Positions 56,748 through 64,000 of a stretch of 64,000 nucleotides of DNA are shown piece after piece (the stretch's first letter is position 1; the number at the start of each line of letters is the position of its first letter). The notes beneath the pieces were generated by a model, which ran no database searches, was not told the DNA's origin, and was given only the letters and a program-made list of their open reading frames with translations. A program made the position numbers and the translations under genes. The DNA is taken from contig JAKVCV010000001.1 of NCBI GenBank assembly GCA_022448945.1, positions 468,792 to 532,791 on the forward strand, read 5' to 3'. The DNA is from Saprospiraceae bacterium (lineage in GTDB: Bacteria; Bacteroidota; Bacteroidia; Chitinophagales; Saprospiraceae).

Positions 56748-57233
56748 ATGAATAGTATAAAATCCATTATGTCCTTACTTGAGCAGGTTGCAGATCCTGA
56801 AATTCCTGTTTTGACAGTTTTGGATATGGGTATAATAAGGGATGTTAAATTAAGTGAAGATGTATTGGAAATATGTATTACTCCAACATATTCAGGATGT
56901 CCAGCAATGGATATGATAGCTGTTGATATACGTTCTGTTTTACAAGAAAATGGATATGATAATGTTAAAATCACTATAGTTTTGAACCCTCCATGGACAA
57001 CTGAATGGATGTCTGAAGAAGGCAAAAATAAACTTAAAAAATATGGAATCGCACCACCTGAGGGGGCTATAATTGACAAAAGTACTTTATTCGCTGAACC
57101 TAAAAAGATACAATGCCCTCAATGTGAATCTAGAAATACTTTAATGCTTAGTCAATTTGGTTCAACGGCCTGTAAAGCATTGTATCAATGTAAAGATTGT
57201 AAAGAACCTTTTGATTATTTTAAATGTCATTAA
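56748..57233 (+). CDS. paaD: Phenylacetate-CoA epoxidase maturation subunit PaaD
   Basis: A 161-residue protein with an N-terminal DUF59/MIP18 domain (LEQVADPEIPVLTVLDMGII, residues 11-30) and a C-terminal zinc ribbon with CPQC and CKDC cysteine pairs. PaaD is needed for the 1,2-phenylacetyl-CoA epoxidase but is not part of the catalytic core. The fusion of the MIP18 and ribbon parts distinguishes it from the stand-alone iron-sulfur assembly proteins. It precedes paaG by 54 bp, so a paa cluster is certain, but paaABCE are not upstream: the gene before it is the K+ channel. Confidence 0.93.
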   Translation: MNSIKSIMSLLEQVADPEIPVLTVLDMGIIRDVKLSEDVLEICITPTYSGCPAMDMIAVDIRSVLQENGYDNVKITIVLNPPWTTEWMSEEGKNKLKKYGIAPPEGAIIDKSTLFAEPKKIQCPQCESRNTLMLSQFGSTACKALYQCKDCKEPFDYFKCH

Positions 57234-57287
57234 TATATTATGGAGAAAGGTTAATATTTAATCCTTTTGCCACTTATTTACTTAATT

Positions 57288-58067
57288 ATGTCAGATACAT
57301 TACTTTTCAAAAAACAAAATGGTGTTGTTACACTCACTTTGAATAGGCCTAAGGCTTATAATAGTTTTAATCGTGAAATGGCTTTTGCTTTAATAGCTGA
57401 ATTAGAGAAATCGGCACTGGATGATGAAGTTAGAGTTATAATTTTAACAGGTAACGGCACTGCTTTCTGTGCCGGCCAAGATCTTAGGGAAGTTACTGAG
57501 GATAATGGTATTACTTTCGAAATGATTCTTAATGAACATTATAACCCAATAATAAAAGCTATTCGTTCAATAGGAAAACCAGTTGTTGCTGCAATTAATG
57601 GTGTTGCTGCTGGTGCTGGGGCAAATATTGCATTTTCCTGTGATCTTACTATTGCCAAAGAATCAGCAAGTTTTACTCAAGCCTTTAGTAAAATAGGATT
57701 AGTGCCTGATAGTGGAGGGACTTTCTTTTTGCCCAGACTTGTAGGAATGCAAAGAGCTACATCAATGATGATGCTCAGTAATAAAATCACTGCAAAAGAG
57801 GCTGCTGAAATAGGATTGATTTATCAATGCATCAATGATGATGAATTTGACTCATCTGTATCTAAATTAGCTGAAAAATTAGCTAAAATGCCCACGAAAG
57901 CTTTGGGGATGACAAAAGAGTTAATTAATGCTGGATTTAATAATAATCTCGATGCACAACTAAAAATGGAAGGTGATTATCAGATCGCAGCTAGTAAAAG
58001 TTATGATTATAATGAAGGAGTAAATGCTTTTCTGGAAAAGCGTAAACCTGAATTTATTGGAAAATAA
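57288..58067 (+). CDS. paaG: Phenylacetate pathway enoyl-CoA isomerase/hydratase PaaG
   Basis: A crotonase-fold enzyme of 259 residues that converts the ring-epoxide CoA intermediate to the oxepin in phenylacetate degradation. ATG 57288 was preferred over TTG 57267, which would add an unusual hydrophobic stretch. The oxyanion-hole block CAGQDLREVTEDN and AAINGVAAGAGANIAFSCDL, and GLVPDSGGTFFLPR (the PaaG-type active-site Asp), are clear. It lies 54 bp after paaD and 31 bp before paaH, in a four-gene block. Confidence 0.93.
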   Translation: MSDTLLFKKQNGVVTLTLNRPKAYNSFNREMAFALIAELEKSALDDEVRVIILTGNGTAFCAGQDLREVTEDNGITFEMILNEHYNPIIKAIRSIGKPVVAAINGVAAGAGANIAFSCDLTIAKESASFTQAFSKIGLVPDSGGTFFLPRLVGMQRATSMMMLSNKITAKEAAEIGLIYQCINDDEFDSSVSKLAEKLAKMPTKALGMTKELINAGFNNNLDAQLKMEGDYQIAASKSYDYNEGVNAFLEKRKPEFIGK

Positions 58068-58098
58068 TTACTGTCTTTTATAAAATAAAGTTTTAAAT

Positions 58099-59241
58099 AT
58101 GAAAGTAGGCGTATTGGGTGCTGGTTCTATGGGTATTGGAATAGCTCAGATTGCTGCAACATTTGGTCATCAAGTGATTCTATGTGATAATAGTGCTGCA
58201 GCAATTCAAAAATCCATGGATAAATTGGTTAATGTTTTTGATAGGTTGATCAAGAAAGGAAGAATGACCGAAGATGGTAAAAGTGATATTTTAGGAAGGA
58301 TTCAAACAACTTCTATGGTTAGTGAGTTTAATGATTGTCAAATTGTTATTGAAGCAATTATTGAAAATATTGACGTCAAAAAATCAGTTTTCCAAAAAAT
58401 TGAAGAAGTAGTTTTAGACGATTGTATATTGGCGACCAATACTTCTTCACTGTCTGTATCTTCAATTGCTGCTGCCTGTACTAAACCAGAACGTGTAATT
58501 GGTATTCACTTTTTTAATCCTGCACCTTTGATGAAATTGGTAGAGATCATTCCTGCGATCCAAACTGCTGAAGAAGTCCTGAATAAGGCAAGAAAACTAA
58601 TTGATAGCTGGCAAAAGGTAACGGTTCTTGCAAAAGATACACCAGGTTTTATTGTCAATCGTGTTGCAAGGCCTTTTTATGGAGAATCTTTGAGGATTCT
58701 CGAAGAGGGAATTGCCGATGTTCCGACTATTGATTGGGCAATGACAGCGTTGGCAGGATTTCGTATGGGACCCTTTAAGTTAATGGATTATATAGGAAAT
58801 GATGTTAATTATATCGTTACGGAAACTGTGTTTAAAGCATTTTATTTTGACCCGAGATACAAACCTTCATTTACGCAAAAACGCTTGTCTGAAGCAGGTT
58901 ACTATGGAAGAAAATCTGGACTTGGATATTATAATTATGCAGATGAAAGTAGTAATCCAAGTGCCAAAGAAGATCAACAACTTGGTCAATACATTGTAGA
59001 TAGAGTAGTTGTAATGTTGATAAACGAAGCTGTTGATGCTTTGTTTTGGAATGTTGCTACAGAAAATGATATTGATCTGGCAATGACAAAAGGAGTGAAT
59101 TATCCTAAAGGTTTATTACAATGGGGAAAAGAAATAGGTTATGATAAATGTGTACAACAGTTGGATGATTTATATGATGAGTATCATGAAGATAGATATA
59201 GATGCAGTCCTTTGTTGAGGAAATTAGCTCAAAATGGTTGA
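58099..59241 (+). CDS. paaH: 3-hydroxyadipyl-CoA/3-hydroxyacyl-CoA dehydrogenase PaaH
   Basis: NAD-dependent dehydrogenase of the phenylacetate pathway. The NAD-binding Rossmann motif GAGSMGIGIAQIAATFG begins at residue 6, and FFNPAPLMKLVEIIPA with DTPGFIVNRVARPFYGE follows; GPFKLMDYIGND begins the C-terminal domain and a second HAD helical domain follows to the end. The length of 380 residues is shorter than E. coli PaaH (475), consistent with the standard 3-hydroxyacyl-CoA dehydrogenase build with a trimmed linker. Gaps of 31 bp to paaG and 28 bp to paaI indicate one transcript. Confidence 0.92.
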   Translation: MKVGVLGAGSMGIGIAQIAATFGHQVILCDNSAAAIQKSMDKLVNVFDRLIKKGRMTEDGKSDILGRIQTTSMVSEFNDCQIVIEAIIENIDVKKSVFQKIEEVVLDDCILATNTSSLSVSSIAAACTKPERVIGIHFFNPAPLMKLVEIIPAIQTAEEVLNKARKLIDSWQKVTVLAKDTPGFIVNRVARPFYGESLRILEEGIADVPTIDWAMTALAGFRMGPFKLMDYIGNDVNYIVTETVFKAFYFDPRYKPSFTQKRLSEAGYYGRKSGLGYYNYADESSNPSAKEDQQLGQYIVDRVVVMLINEAVDALFWNVATENDIDLAMTKGVNYPKGLLQWGKEIGYDKCVQQLDDLYDEYHEDRYRCSPLLRKLAQNG

Positions 59242-59269
59242 AACTTGAAAAATCAAACTTTGATATAAG

Positions 59270-59695
59270 ATGGATTCAAAAGAAAAAGCTTATCAAATCG
59301 CCAAGAAACAAATGTATGATAATGACCCTTTTAGTCAATGGTTAGGTATTGAAATTATTGAACTTGATGCAGGTCTTGCAGTATTAAAAATGTTAGTTCG
59401 AAAGGAAATGACCAATGGTTTTGATATTGCTCATGGAGGTATAACTTATTCTTTAGCAGATAGTGCTTTGGCCTTTGCATCTAATTCTTATGGCCGTCAT
59501 TCTTTGTCATTGGAAACGTCTATTTCTCATATAAACATTGTAAAAACAGGAGACGTTCTATCTGCAAAAACTTATGAAGAAAGCCTTAGTCACAAAATTG
59601 GTATTTACAGAATTGTAATAATGAATCAAGAAGAAAAAACTGTTGCATTGTTTAAAGGAGTTGTTTACCGAAGTTCAAAAGAATGGTTGGTTTAA
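59270..59695 (+). CDS. paaI: Hydroxyphenylacetyl-CoA thioesterase PaaI
   Basis: Hotdog-fold thioesterase that relieves CoA trapping in phenylacetate catabolism. The active-site block GFDIAHGGITYSLADSALAF matches the E. coli PaaI motif HGGxxFxLADxAxAxASNS, with its catalytic aspartate. Length is 141 residues. It is the last gene of the paaDGHI block, 28 bp behind paaH. Confidence 0.93.
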   Translation: MDSKEKAYQIAKKQMYDNDPFSQWLGIEIIELDAGLAVLKMLVRKEMTNGFDIAHGGITYSLADSALAFASNSYGRHSLSLETSISHINIVKTGDVLSAKTYEESLSHKIGIYRIVIMNQEEKTVALFKGVVYRSSKEWLV

Positions 59696-59847
59696 ATGAA
59701 TAATATCTTTTTTGCAACTATACTGCACGAATGTTTTTCCCATTCTATTTATAAATTTTTGTTTTTTATTATGTTGAAATATTTTTTCTCATTGTTTTGT
59801 GAAAAAAAAAGTTATTTTTACGCTACTTTCTAAACATAATAAAATAG

Positions 59848-60906
59848 ATGATGACACAAATAAGAACAAAAATTGCAGGATTAGGGTTTTTTGTACCTGA
59901 AAATATAGTGACTAATGATGACTTATCTAAGGTAATGGATACTAATGATGAATGGATCCGCGCAAGAACAGGTATTGAAGAACGACGTTATGTAACTCGT
60001 TTTAAAGATACACCAGCAACAATGGGAACAGAAGCTGCAAAAACAGCAATGGAGCGTGCAGGTGTTACTGCAGAAGATATTGATTTTGTTATTTTTGCTA
60101 CTTTGAGTCCTGATTATTATTTCCCTGGTGGAGGGGTTTTGGTTCAACGTGAATTAGGACTTGGTCATTGTGGTGCTCTGGATGTTAGAAATCAATGTTC
60201 AGGGTTTGTTTATGGGCTATCTATTGCAGATCAGTATATAAGAACTGGTACATATAAGAACATATTACTTGTTGGCTCGGAGGCACATTCTCCTGGTATT
60301 GATTTTAGCACACGCGGACGTGATGTAACCGTAATTTTTGGTGATGGTGCAGGAGCAGCAGTTTTACAACCGACTACAGAAGAGGGTAGAGGTATCTTAA
60401 CCACACATTTACATGCAGATGGAACACATGCTGAAAAATTAGCTTTTATTAATCCAGGCTCACATTCCGGTGTTTTTACTGAAGACAGATCATTATTTCC
60501 ACAAGAAGATCCTTATGCTTCATTGATGATTACTCCTAAGATGATAGAAACTGGAGATCATTACCCTTATATGGATGGCCAATTTGTTTTTAAAAATGCA
60601 GTAAAAAGATTCCCAGAGGTTATTTCTGAAGCTTTGCAAGCTACTGGTTACAATGTTGAAGACATTGATTTACTTGTTCCACATCAAGCAAATTTAAGAA
60701 TTGCCCAGTTTGTTCAGAAGCTTTTAAGACTTCCTGATGAAAAAGTATTTAATAATATACAGAAGTATGGTAATACTACTGCTGCCTCAATTCCTATTGC
60801 ACTATGTGAAGCCTGGGAACAAGGATTGGTTAAAGATGGAGATCTTATCTGTCTTGCAGCATTTGGGTCTGGTTTCACTTGGGCAAGTGCGTTGATTAGA
60901 TGGTAA
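59848..60906 (+). CDS. fabH: 3-oxoacyl-ACP synthase III
   Basis: Condenses acetyl-CoA or branched acyl-CoA with malonyl-ACP to begin fatty-acid synthesis. The catalytic triad is visible: Cys117 in NQCSGFVYGL, His279 in PHQANLRIAQ and Asn309 in YGNTTAASIP. The length of 352 residues is somewhat long for the family. Two ATG codons (59848, 59851) adjoin and either may start it. It follows the paa block after 152 bp and has no obvious operon partner; an acyl-CoA chain length cannot be inferred. Confidence 0.95.
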   Translation: MMTQIRTKIAGLGFFVPENIVTNDDLSKVMDTNDEWIRARTGIEERRYVTRFKDTPATMGTEAAKTAMERAGVTAEDIDFVIFATLSPDYYFPGGGVLVQRELGLGHCGALDVRNQCSGFVYGLSIADQYIRTGTYKNILLVGSEAHSPGIDFSTRGRDVTVIFGDGAGAAVLQPTTEEGRGILTTHLHADGTHAEKLAFINPGSHSGVFTEDRSLFPQEDPYASLMITPKMIETGDHYPYMDGQFVFKNAVKRFPEVISEALQATGYNVEDIDLLVPHQANLRIAQFVQKLLRLPDEKVFNNIQKYGNTTAASIPIALCEAWEQGLVKDGDLICLAAFGSGFTWASALIRW

Positions 60907-61086
60907 TTAAAGTTAAATTTTTTTGCAGTTTTTTTTAAAAAACTGTTAAATTCTAATGAATATGAATAATCGGCATTGCAATTGAAATAATTCGTTTTTA
61001 AATAATGAAATTCTTAATTTAGCCCTTTAATTATTAATTACAATTAAACTAAAAAATACTATTTAATAAATAAATCTATAAACTTT

Positions 61087-62703
61087 ATGAAATTAAGAAA
61101 TATTTTATTTCCGATCTGTTTGATACTACAATCATTTTTGTCTGATGGCCAAACTAAAGCCCCTGAAAATTGGTTCAATTTGGATTGGGAAGAAGACAAA
61201 GTACGCGGTGTAAGTACCGAAAAGGCTTATCGTGAATTATTAAAAGGTAAAAAATCGACTACAGTCATTGTTTCCATTATTGACTCAGGTATCGATGAAG
61301 AACACGAAGATCTTAAGGATGTTATGTGGGTCAACAAGGATGAGGTTGCTGGCAATGGTATTGATGATGATAATAATGGCTATATTGATGATATCAATGG
61401 TTGGAGCTTTATTGGAGGTAAAGATGGGAAAAATATAAACCAGGATGCCCTTGAGATTACCCGTCTTTATACTTTTCTGGATAATAAGAAAAGAAACAAA
61501 AAAGAAGAGGAACAGTTTGCCAAAATTAAAAGTGAACTAGATGCTAAAATAGCTGAAGCAGAAGAAAGTTATAAATTTTATGCTACCATGTATGGCTCTC
61601 TAGAGACGATAGGTAATATGTTGGGAGATAAACCATGTACAATGGAGAATCTTACGTCTTCTAGTTCAACCCAAGCAGTAGAGACTGATGAAAACCTTTC
61701 TAGTGCCGTGGAGGTTTACAGAACAATGTTATATCCCCAACTAGGTATTGAAGATACGGATACAGTAGACATACCTGGATTGATGGAACAATTTAAAGGA
61801 GGATTGGATTACTTTACTACTCAAAAAGACTATTATTATAATGTTGATTTTGATCCTAGAGCAGAGATTGTTGGTGATGATTATATGAATTCCAATGAAA
61901 GAGATTATGGCAATAATGAAATAACTGGACCAGATGCTCTACATGGTACACATGTAGCAGGTATTGTTGGCGCTAAAAGAAATAATGATATTGGGATGGA
62001 TGGTGTTGCAGACGATGTATTATTGATGTCAGTTAGAGCTGTTCCAGATGGGGATGAAAGGGATAAGGATGTCGCCAATGCTATTTATTATTCTGTTGAT
62101 AATGGTGCAAAAATTATCAATATGAGTTTTGGTAAGGGATATAAATTTGATAAAAAAGTAGTTGATAAGGCTGTTAAGTACGCAGAAAAAAAAGGTGTCT
62201 TAATGGTGCATGCAGCTGGCAATAGTAGTTTGAATACTGATGAGGCTAATAATTATCCGAATAAATATTGCAAAGATAAACGCAATAAGAAACCGTTTTC
62301 TAATTGGATAGAAGTAGGTGCATTGTCTTGGAAAGATGGTAAAAAAGCGCCAGCAAATTTTTCAAATTATGGTGTAAATAATGTGGATGTTTTTGCTCCT
62401 GGTGTTGATATTTATTCAACCCTTCCTGACAATGAATATAGACCGCTTAATGGTACAAGTATGGCTTCACCTGTAACTGCTGGAGTCGCAGCGCTAGTTT
62501 GGTCTTATTATCCTGAATTGACAGTACAAGAATTAAGAAGATGTATTGTTGAAACTACTTCAACGATAGATGAAACTGTAAATCTACCAGGATCTAGAGG
62601 TGCTGAGGAAATAGAATTTAAGAAGCTTTGTAATACTGGTGGCGTTGTAAATGCTTATGCTGCATTAAAAATGGCTGATAAAATAGTTTCAGACAAAAAA
62701 TAA
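61087..62703 (+). CDS. S8 subtilisin-like serine protease, secreted, with large insertion
   Basis: A 538-residue exported peptidase. The signal peptide ends near residue 22 (SDGQ). Catalytic residues are Asp66 in SIIDSGIDEEH, His286 in HGTHVAGIVGA and Ser458 in GTSMASPVTAG; the oxyanion Asn lies in HAAGNSS. The Asp-to-His distance of about 220 residues is far above the usual 35-70, because of an insertion that includes a Lys/Glu-rich helix (KNKKEEEQFAKIKSELDAKI) near residue 137. No propeptide inhibitor domain or T9SS tail is clear. A terminator follows it. Confidence 0.94.
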   Translation: MKLRNILFPICLILQSFLSDGQTKAPENWFNLDWEEDKVRGVSTEKAYRELLKGKKSTTVIVSIIDSGIDEEHEDLKDVMWVNKDEVAGNGIDDDNNGYIDDINGWSFIGGKDGKNINQDALEITRLYTFLDNKKRNKKEEEQFAKIKSELDAKIAEAEESYKFYATMYGSLETIGNMLGDKPCTMENLTSSSSTQAVETDENLSSAVEVYRTMLYPQLGIEDTDTVDIPGLMEQFKGGLDYFTTQKDYYYNVDFDPRAEIVGDDYMNSNERDYGNNEITGPDALHGTHVAGIVGAKRNNDIGMDGVADDVLLMSVRAVPDGDERDKDVANAIYYSVDNGAKIINMSFGKGYKFDKKVVDKAVKYAEKKGVLMVHAAGNSSLNTDEANNYPNKYCKDKRNKKPFSNWIEVGALSWKDGKKAPANFSNYGVNNVDVFAPGVDIYSTLPDNEYRPLNGTSMASPVTAGVAALVWSYYPELTVQELRRCIVETTSTIDETVNLPGSRGAEEIEFKKLCNTGGVVNAYAALKMADKIVSDKK

Positions 62704-62730
62704 ATAAAATATTTGGGAGTGCTTTTATAG

Positions 62731-62768
62731 ACAGCTACTTTGAAAACGCTCAAAGTAGCTGTTTTTTC
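62731..62768. terminator. Rho-independent terminator after the subtilase gene
   Basis: A 13 bp stem (62731-62743 with 62750-62762) closes a six-base loop and is followed by a T run on the plus strand. It lies 28 bp beyond the subtilase stop and may also serve the convergent gene, whose stop is at 62799. Confidence 0.9.
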
Positions 62769-62798
62769 TATTATCCAGTTATTAGATTAGATTACAAC

Positions 62799-63995
62799 TC
62801 ATATAGTTTCGCAATTGATCTGTAATTCGGTTTCAATCATCCGCTCAAAAAGAACACTATCAAATGCAATGGTTGGAGTTAAAAAACCACTGTAGTTTGG
62901 AATTTGTTCATGGTTTAATAATAAACCTAATGCAGATTCACATAAAAAACATACTGTTGCTTTATTACCCGCATCACCTGGATATTGCATTGTCATCAAA
63001 GCTCTATTCCCATCGGTGTCTTTACCGATTATCCGTAATTTAAAGAATCCTTCCTCTATGTTCTCCTGACTTGGGCCATCTCCGGATTTAGGACCCATTT
63101 TTTTTACTAATTTCCTGACCAGCCTAAATTGACCTAACATAGCAAATGAAACCATGCTTAAAGATGCTAAGAACGAAGGAAGCCTCTTTCCAATTGCGTG
63201 GAATTCCTGATACAAAAATTCTTTTGGATGAGGGCGTTTATATTCAGCAGCAAGCCCTATGCTTCTGTAAACAACTTTCGTATTCACATCAGCCATAAAG
63301 AATGGATAAACCCATCGCTTAATATCTTCAGCATAATGATTTCTCCACTTCCGTTTTATTTTAGTAATGAAATCTCTGCTTTTTAGATCTTTAGTAAGTA
63401 ATTTTGGATTACCAAGTCGTTTTGTTTCACCACTTTCTAAGAGATTAAGTGCCGATAGTAGTGTACCTCCATTTAACCCCCCTTTCCCGAGTGTATAGTA
63501 TCCATCTGCTTTTTTTAACTCTGTTCCCCATTTTTCTCTCATATGTTTTTGTAAAAACCATATGCCAAGGTCTGCTGGAATACTATCAAAACCACAAAAG
63601 TTAATGATTTTAGCACCAGATTCTTTTGCTGCTTCTCCGTGTTTATCCAACATATCACGAACCCAGGGTGATTCACCTGTTATGTCTACATAATGTACTC
63701 CATTATGTGCACAGGAAGCAATAATATTGCTTCCATAAAGCGCATAGGGCCCAGCAGTAGTAAGTATTATTTTAGTTTGTTTCACTAAAAAATCTATTTC
63801 ATCTCTGTTTAGGGCATCTGCTACCAATACATCTACCGATAATTTGAGAGCTTCTTTTAATGCAAGCAATTTTTGTTTATTCCTACCTGCTATTGCCCAT
63901 TTTACTGTTTTAGCGGCATGTTTTTGGAAATACTCTACAGAGCGTTTTCCTGTGAATCCGGTAGCACCGTATAGTATGATGTCGTATTTTTTCAT
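62799..63995 (-). CDS. Saccharopine-dehydrogenase-like NAD(P)-binding oxidoreductase
   Basis: A 398-residue protein with an N-terminal Rossmann motif DIILYGATGFTGKRSVEYF (residues 4-22), the pattern of trans-acting enoyl reductases and of the saccharopine dehydrogenase-like oxidoreductase group. WAIAGRNKQKLLAL, ILTTAGPYALYG and YVDITGESPWVRDM follow, and INFCGFDSIPADLG is the later family block. A hydrophobic segment near residue 275 could touch membranes, as in lipid-acting homologues. The substrate is unknown. The ATG at 63995 is the natural start, five bases from the window edge, so the gene is complete. Confidence 0.88.
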   Translation of the reverse strand: MKKYDIILYGATGFTGKRSVEYFQKHAAKTVKWAIAGRNKQKLLALKEALKLSVDVLVADALNRDEIDFLVKQTKIILTTAGPYALYGSNIIASCAHNGVHYVDITGESPWVRDMLDKHGEAAKESGAKIINFCGFDSIPADLGIWFLQKHMREKWGTELKKADGYYTLGKGGLNGGTLLSALNLLESGETKRLGNPKLLTKDLKSRDFITKIKRKWRNHYAEDIKRWVYPFFMADVNTKVVYRSIGLAAEYKRPHPKEFLYQEFHAIGKRLPSFLASLSMVSFAMLGQFRLVRKLVKKMGPKSGDGPSQENIEEGFFKLRIIGKDTDGNRALMTMQYPGDAGNKATVCFLCESALGLLLNHEQIPNYSGFLTPTIAFDSVLFERMIETELQINCETI

Positions 63996-64000
63996 TTTAT

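Noticed and set aside
57267-57287. TTG start extending PaaG by seven residues
   Set aside because: The ATG at 57288 matches the usual PaaG start and gives a normal intergenic gap after paaD.
60926-60945. AT-rich inverted repeat CAGTTTTTT/AAAAAACTG after fabH
   Set aside because: The loop would be only two bases and no T run follows the stem on either strand, so a terminator cannot be claimed.
1-64000. tRNA, CRISPR, insertion sequences or prophage
   Set aside because: No cloverleaf, regularly spaced repeats, transposase, integrase or phage structural gene could be recognised anywhere in the window.

Overview
The window is a chromosomal segment from a low-GC member of the Bacteroidota. The assignment rests on several independent signs: secreted proteins ending in the type A Por/type IX secretion (T9SS) sorting domain, a type III glutamine synthetase, an OstA-like LptA-type protein, a DUF4296 lipoprotein, many short-signal lipoproteins, and promoters of the Bacteroidota form TTTG / about 20 bp / TAnnTTTG. 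The mixture (kynurenine pathway, phenylacetate genes, a sphingosine-phosphate-lyase-like enzyme, several T9SS cargo proteins) fits a free-living aerobic heterotroph, perhaps Saprospirales or Cytophagia-like, but the family cannot be fixed from the sequence alone. No tRNA, rRNA, CRISPR array, transposase, phage gene or integrase was found, and the region reads as ordinary vertically inherited chromosome with lineage-specific inserts.

Layout. 0-7.4 kb: the 3' part of glyA, pssA, two paralogous TPR membrane proteins, a single-domain asparaginase-like protein, a sugar-phosphate nucleotidyltransferase, a sphingosine-1-phosphate-lyase-like PLP enzyme and a convergent TIGR01777 epimerase. 7.4-14.6 kb: a probable minus-strand unit of two small lipoproteins and a giant alpha-2-macroglobulin with an intact CxEQ thioester motif. 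14.8-22.4 kb: minus-strand secreted proteins, three with T9SS tails (a deiodinase-like thioredoxin-fold protein with Cys in the selenocysteine position, a protein with an EExxHxxxH motif, and a BNR/PKD protein), with a DEAD-box helicase among them. 22.7-31.8 kb: small envelope and hypothetical proteins, a MazG-type pyrophosphohydrolase, DUF1028, and the OstA-like protein.

31.9-46.9 kb is metabolic: tryptophan 2,3-dioxygenase with kynurenine 3-monooxygenase, MsrA, a three-gene unit (two-domain META-like lipoprotein, thiG, gamma-glutamyltransferase) behind a strong promoter, queA, an orphan HsdR-N nuclease-fold protein, type III glutamine synthetase, a FAD-dependent dehydrogenase and a rhodanese. 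47-54.5 kb holds three hypothetical proteins, a ZnT9-type CDF transporter, a PIF1-like helicase with a C-terminal membrane anchor, an OmpP1/FadL-like protein and a Nudix/winged-helix regulator. 54.7-64 kb carries an RluA pseudouridine synthase, a K+ channel, a compact phenylacetate block (paaD-paaG-paaH-paaI, without paaABCE), fabH, a subtilase with a large insertion, and a saccharopine-dehydrogenase-like oxidoreductase.

No complete new multi-gene system is proven here. The strongest leads are the membrane-anchored PIF1-like helicase, the secreted deiodinase-like protein, the one-domain asparaginase lacking the usual lysine, the lipoprotein-thiG-ggt unit, and the coiled-coil proteins at 22.7 kb and 47.7-49.1 kb.
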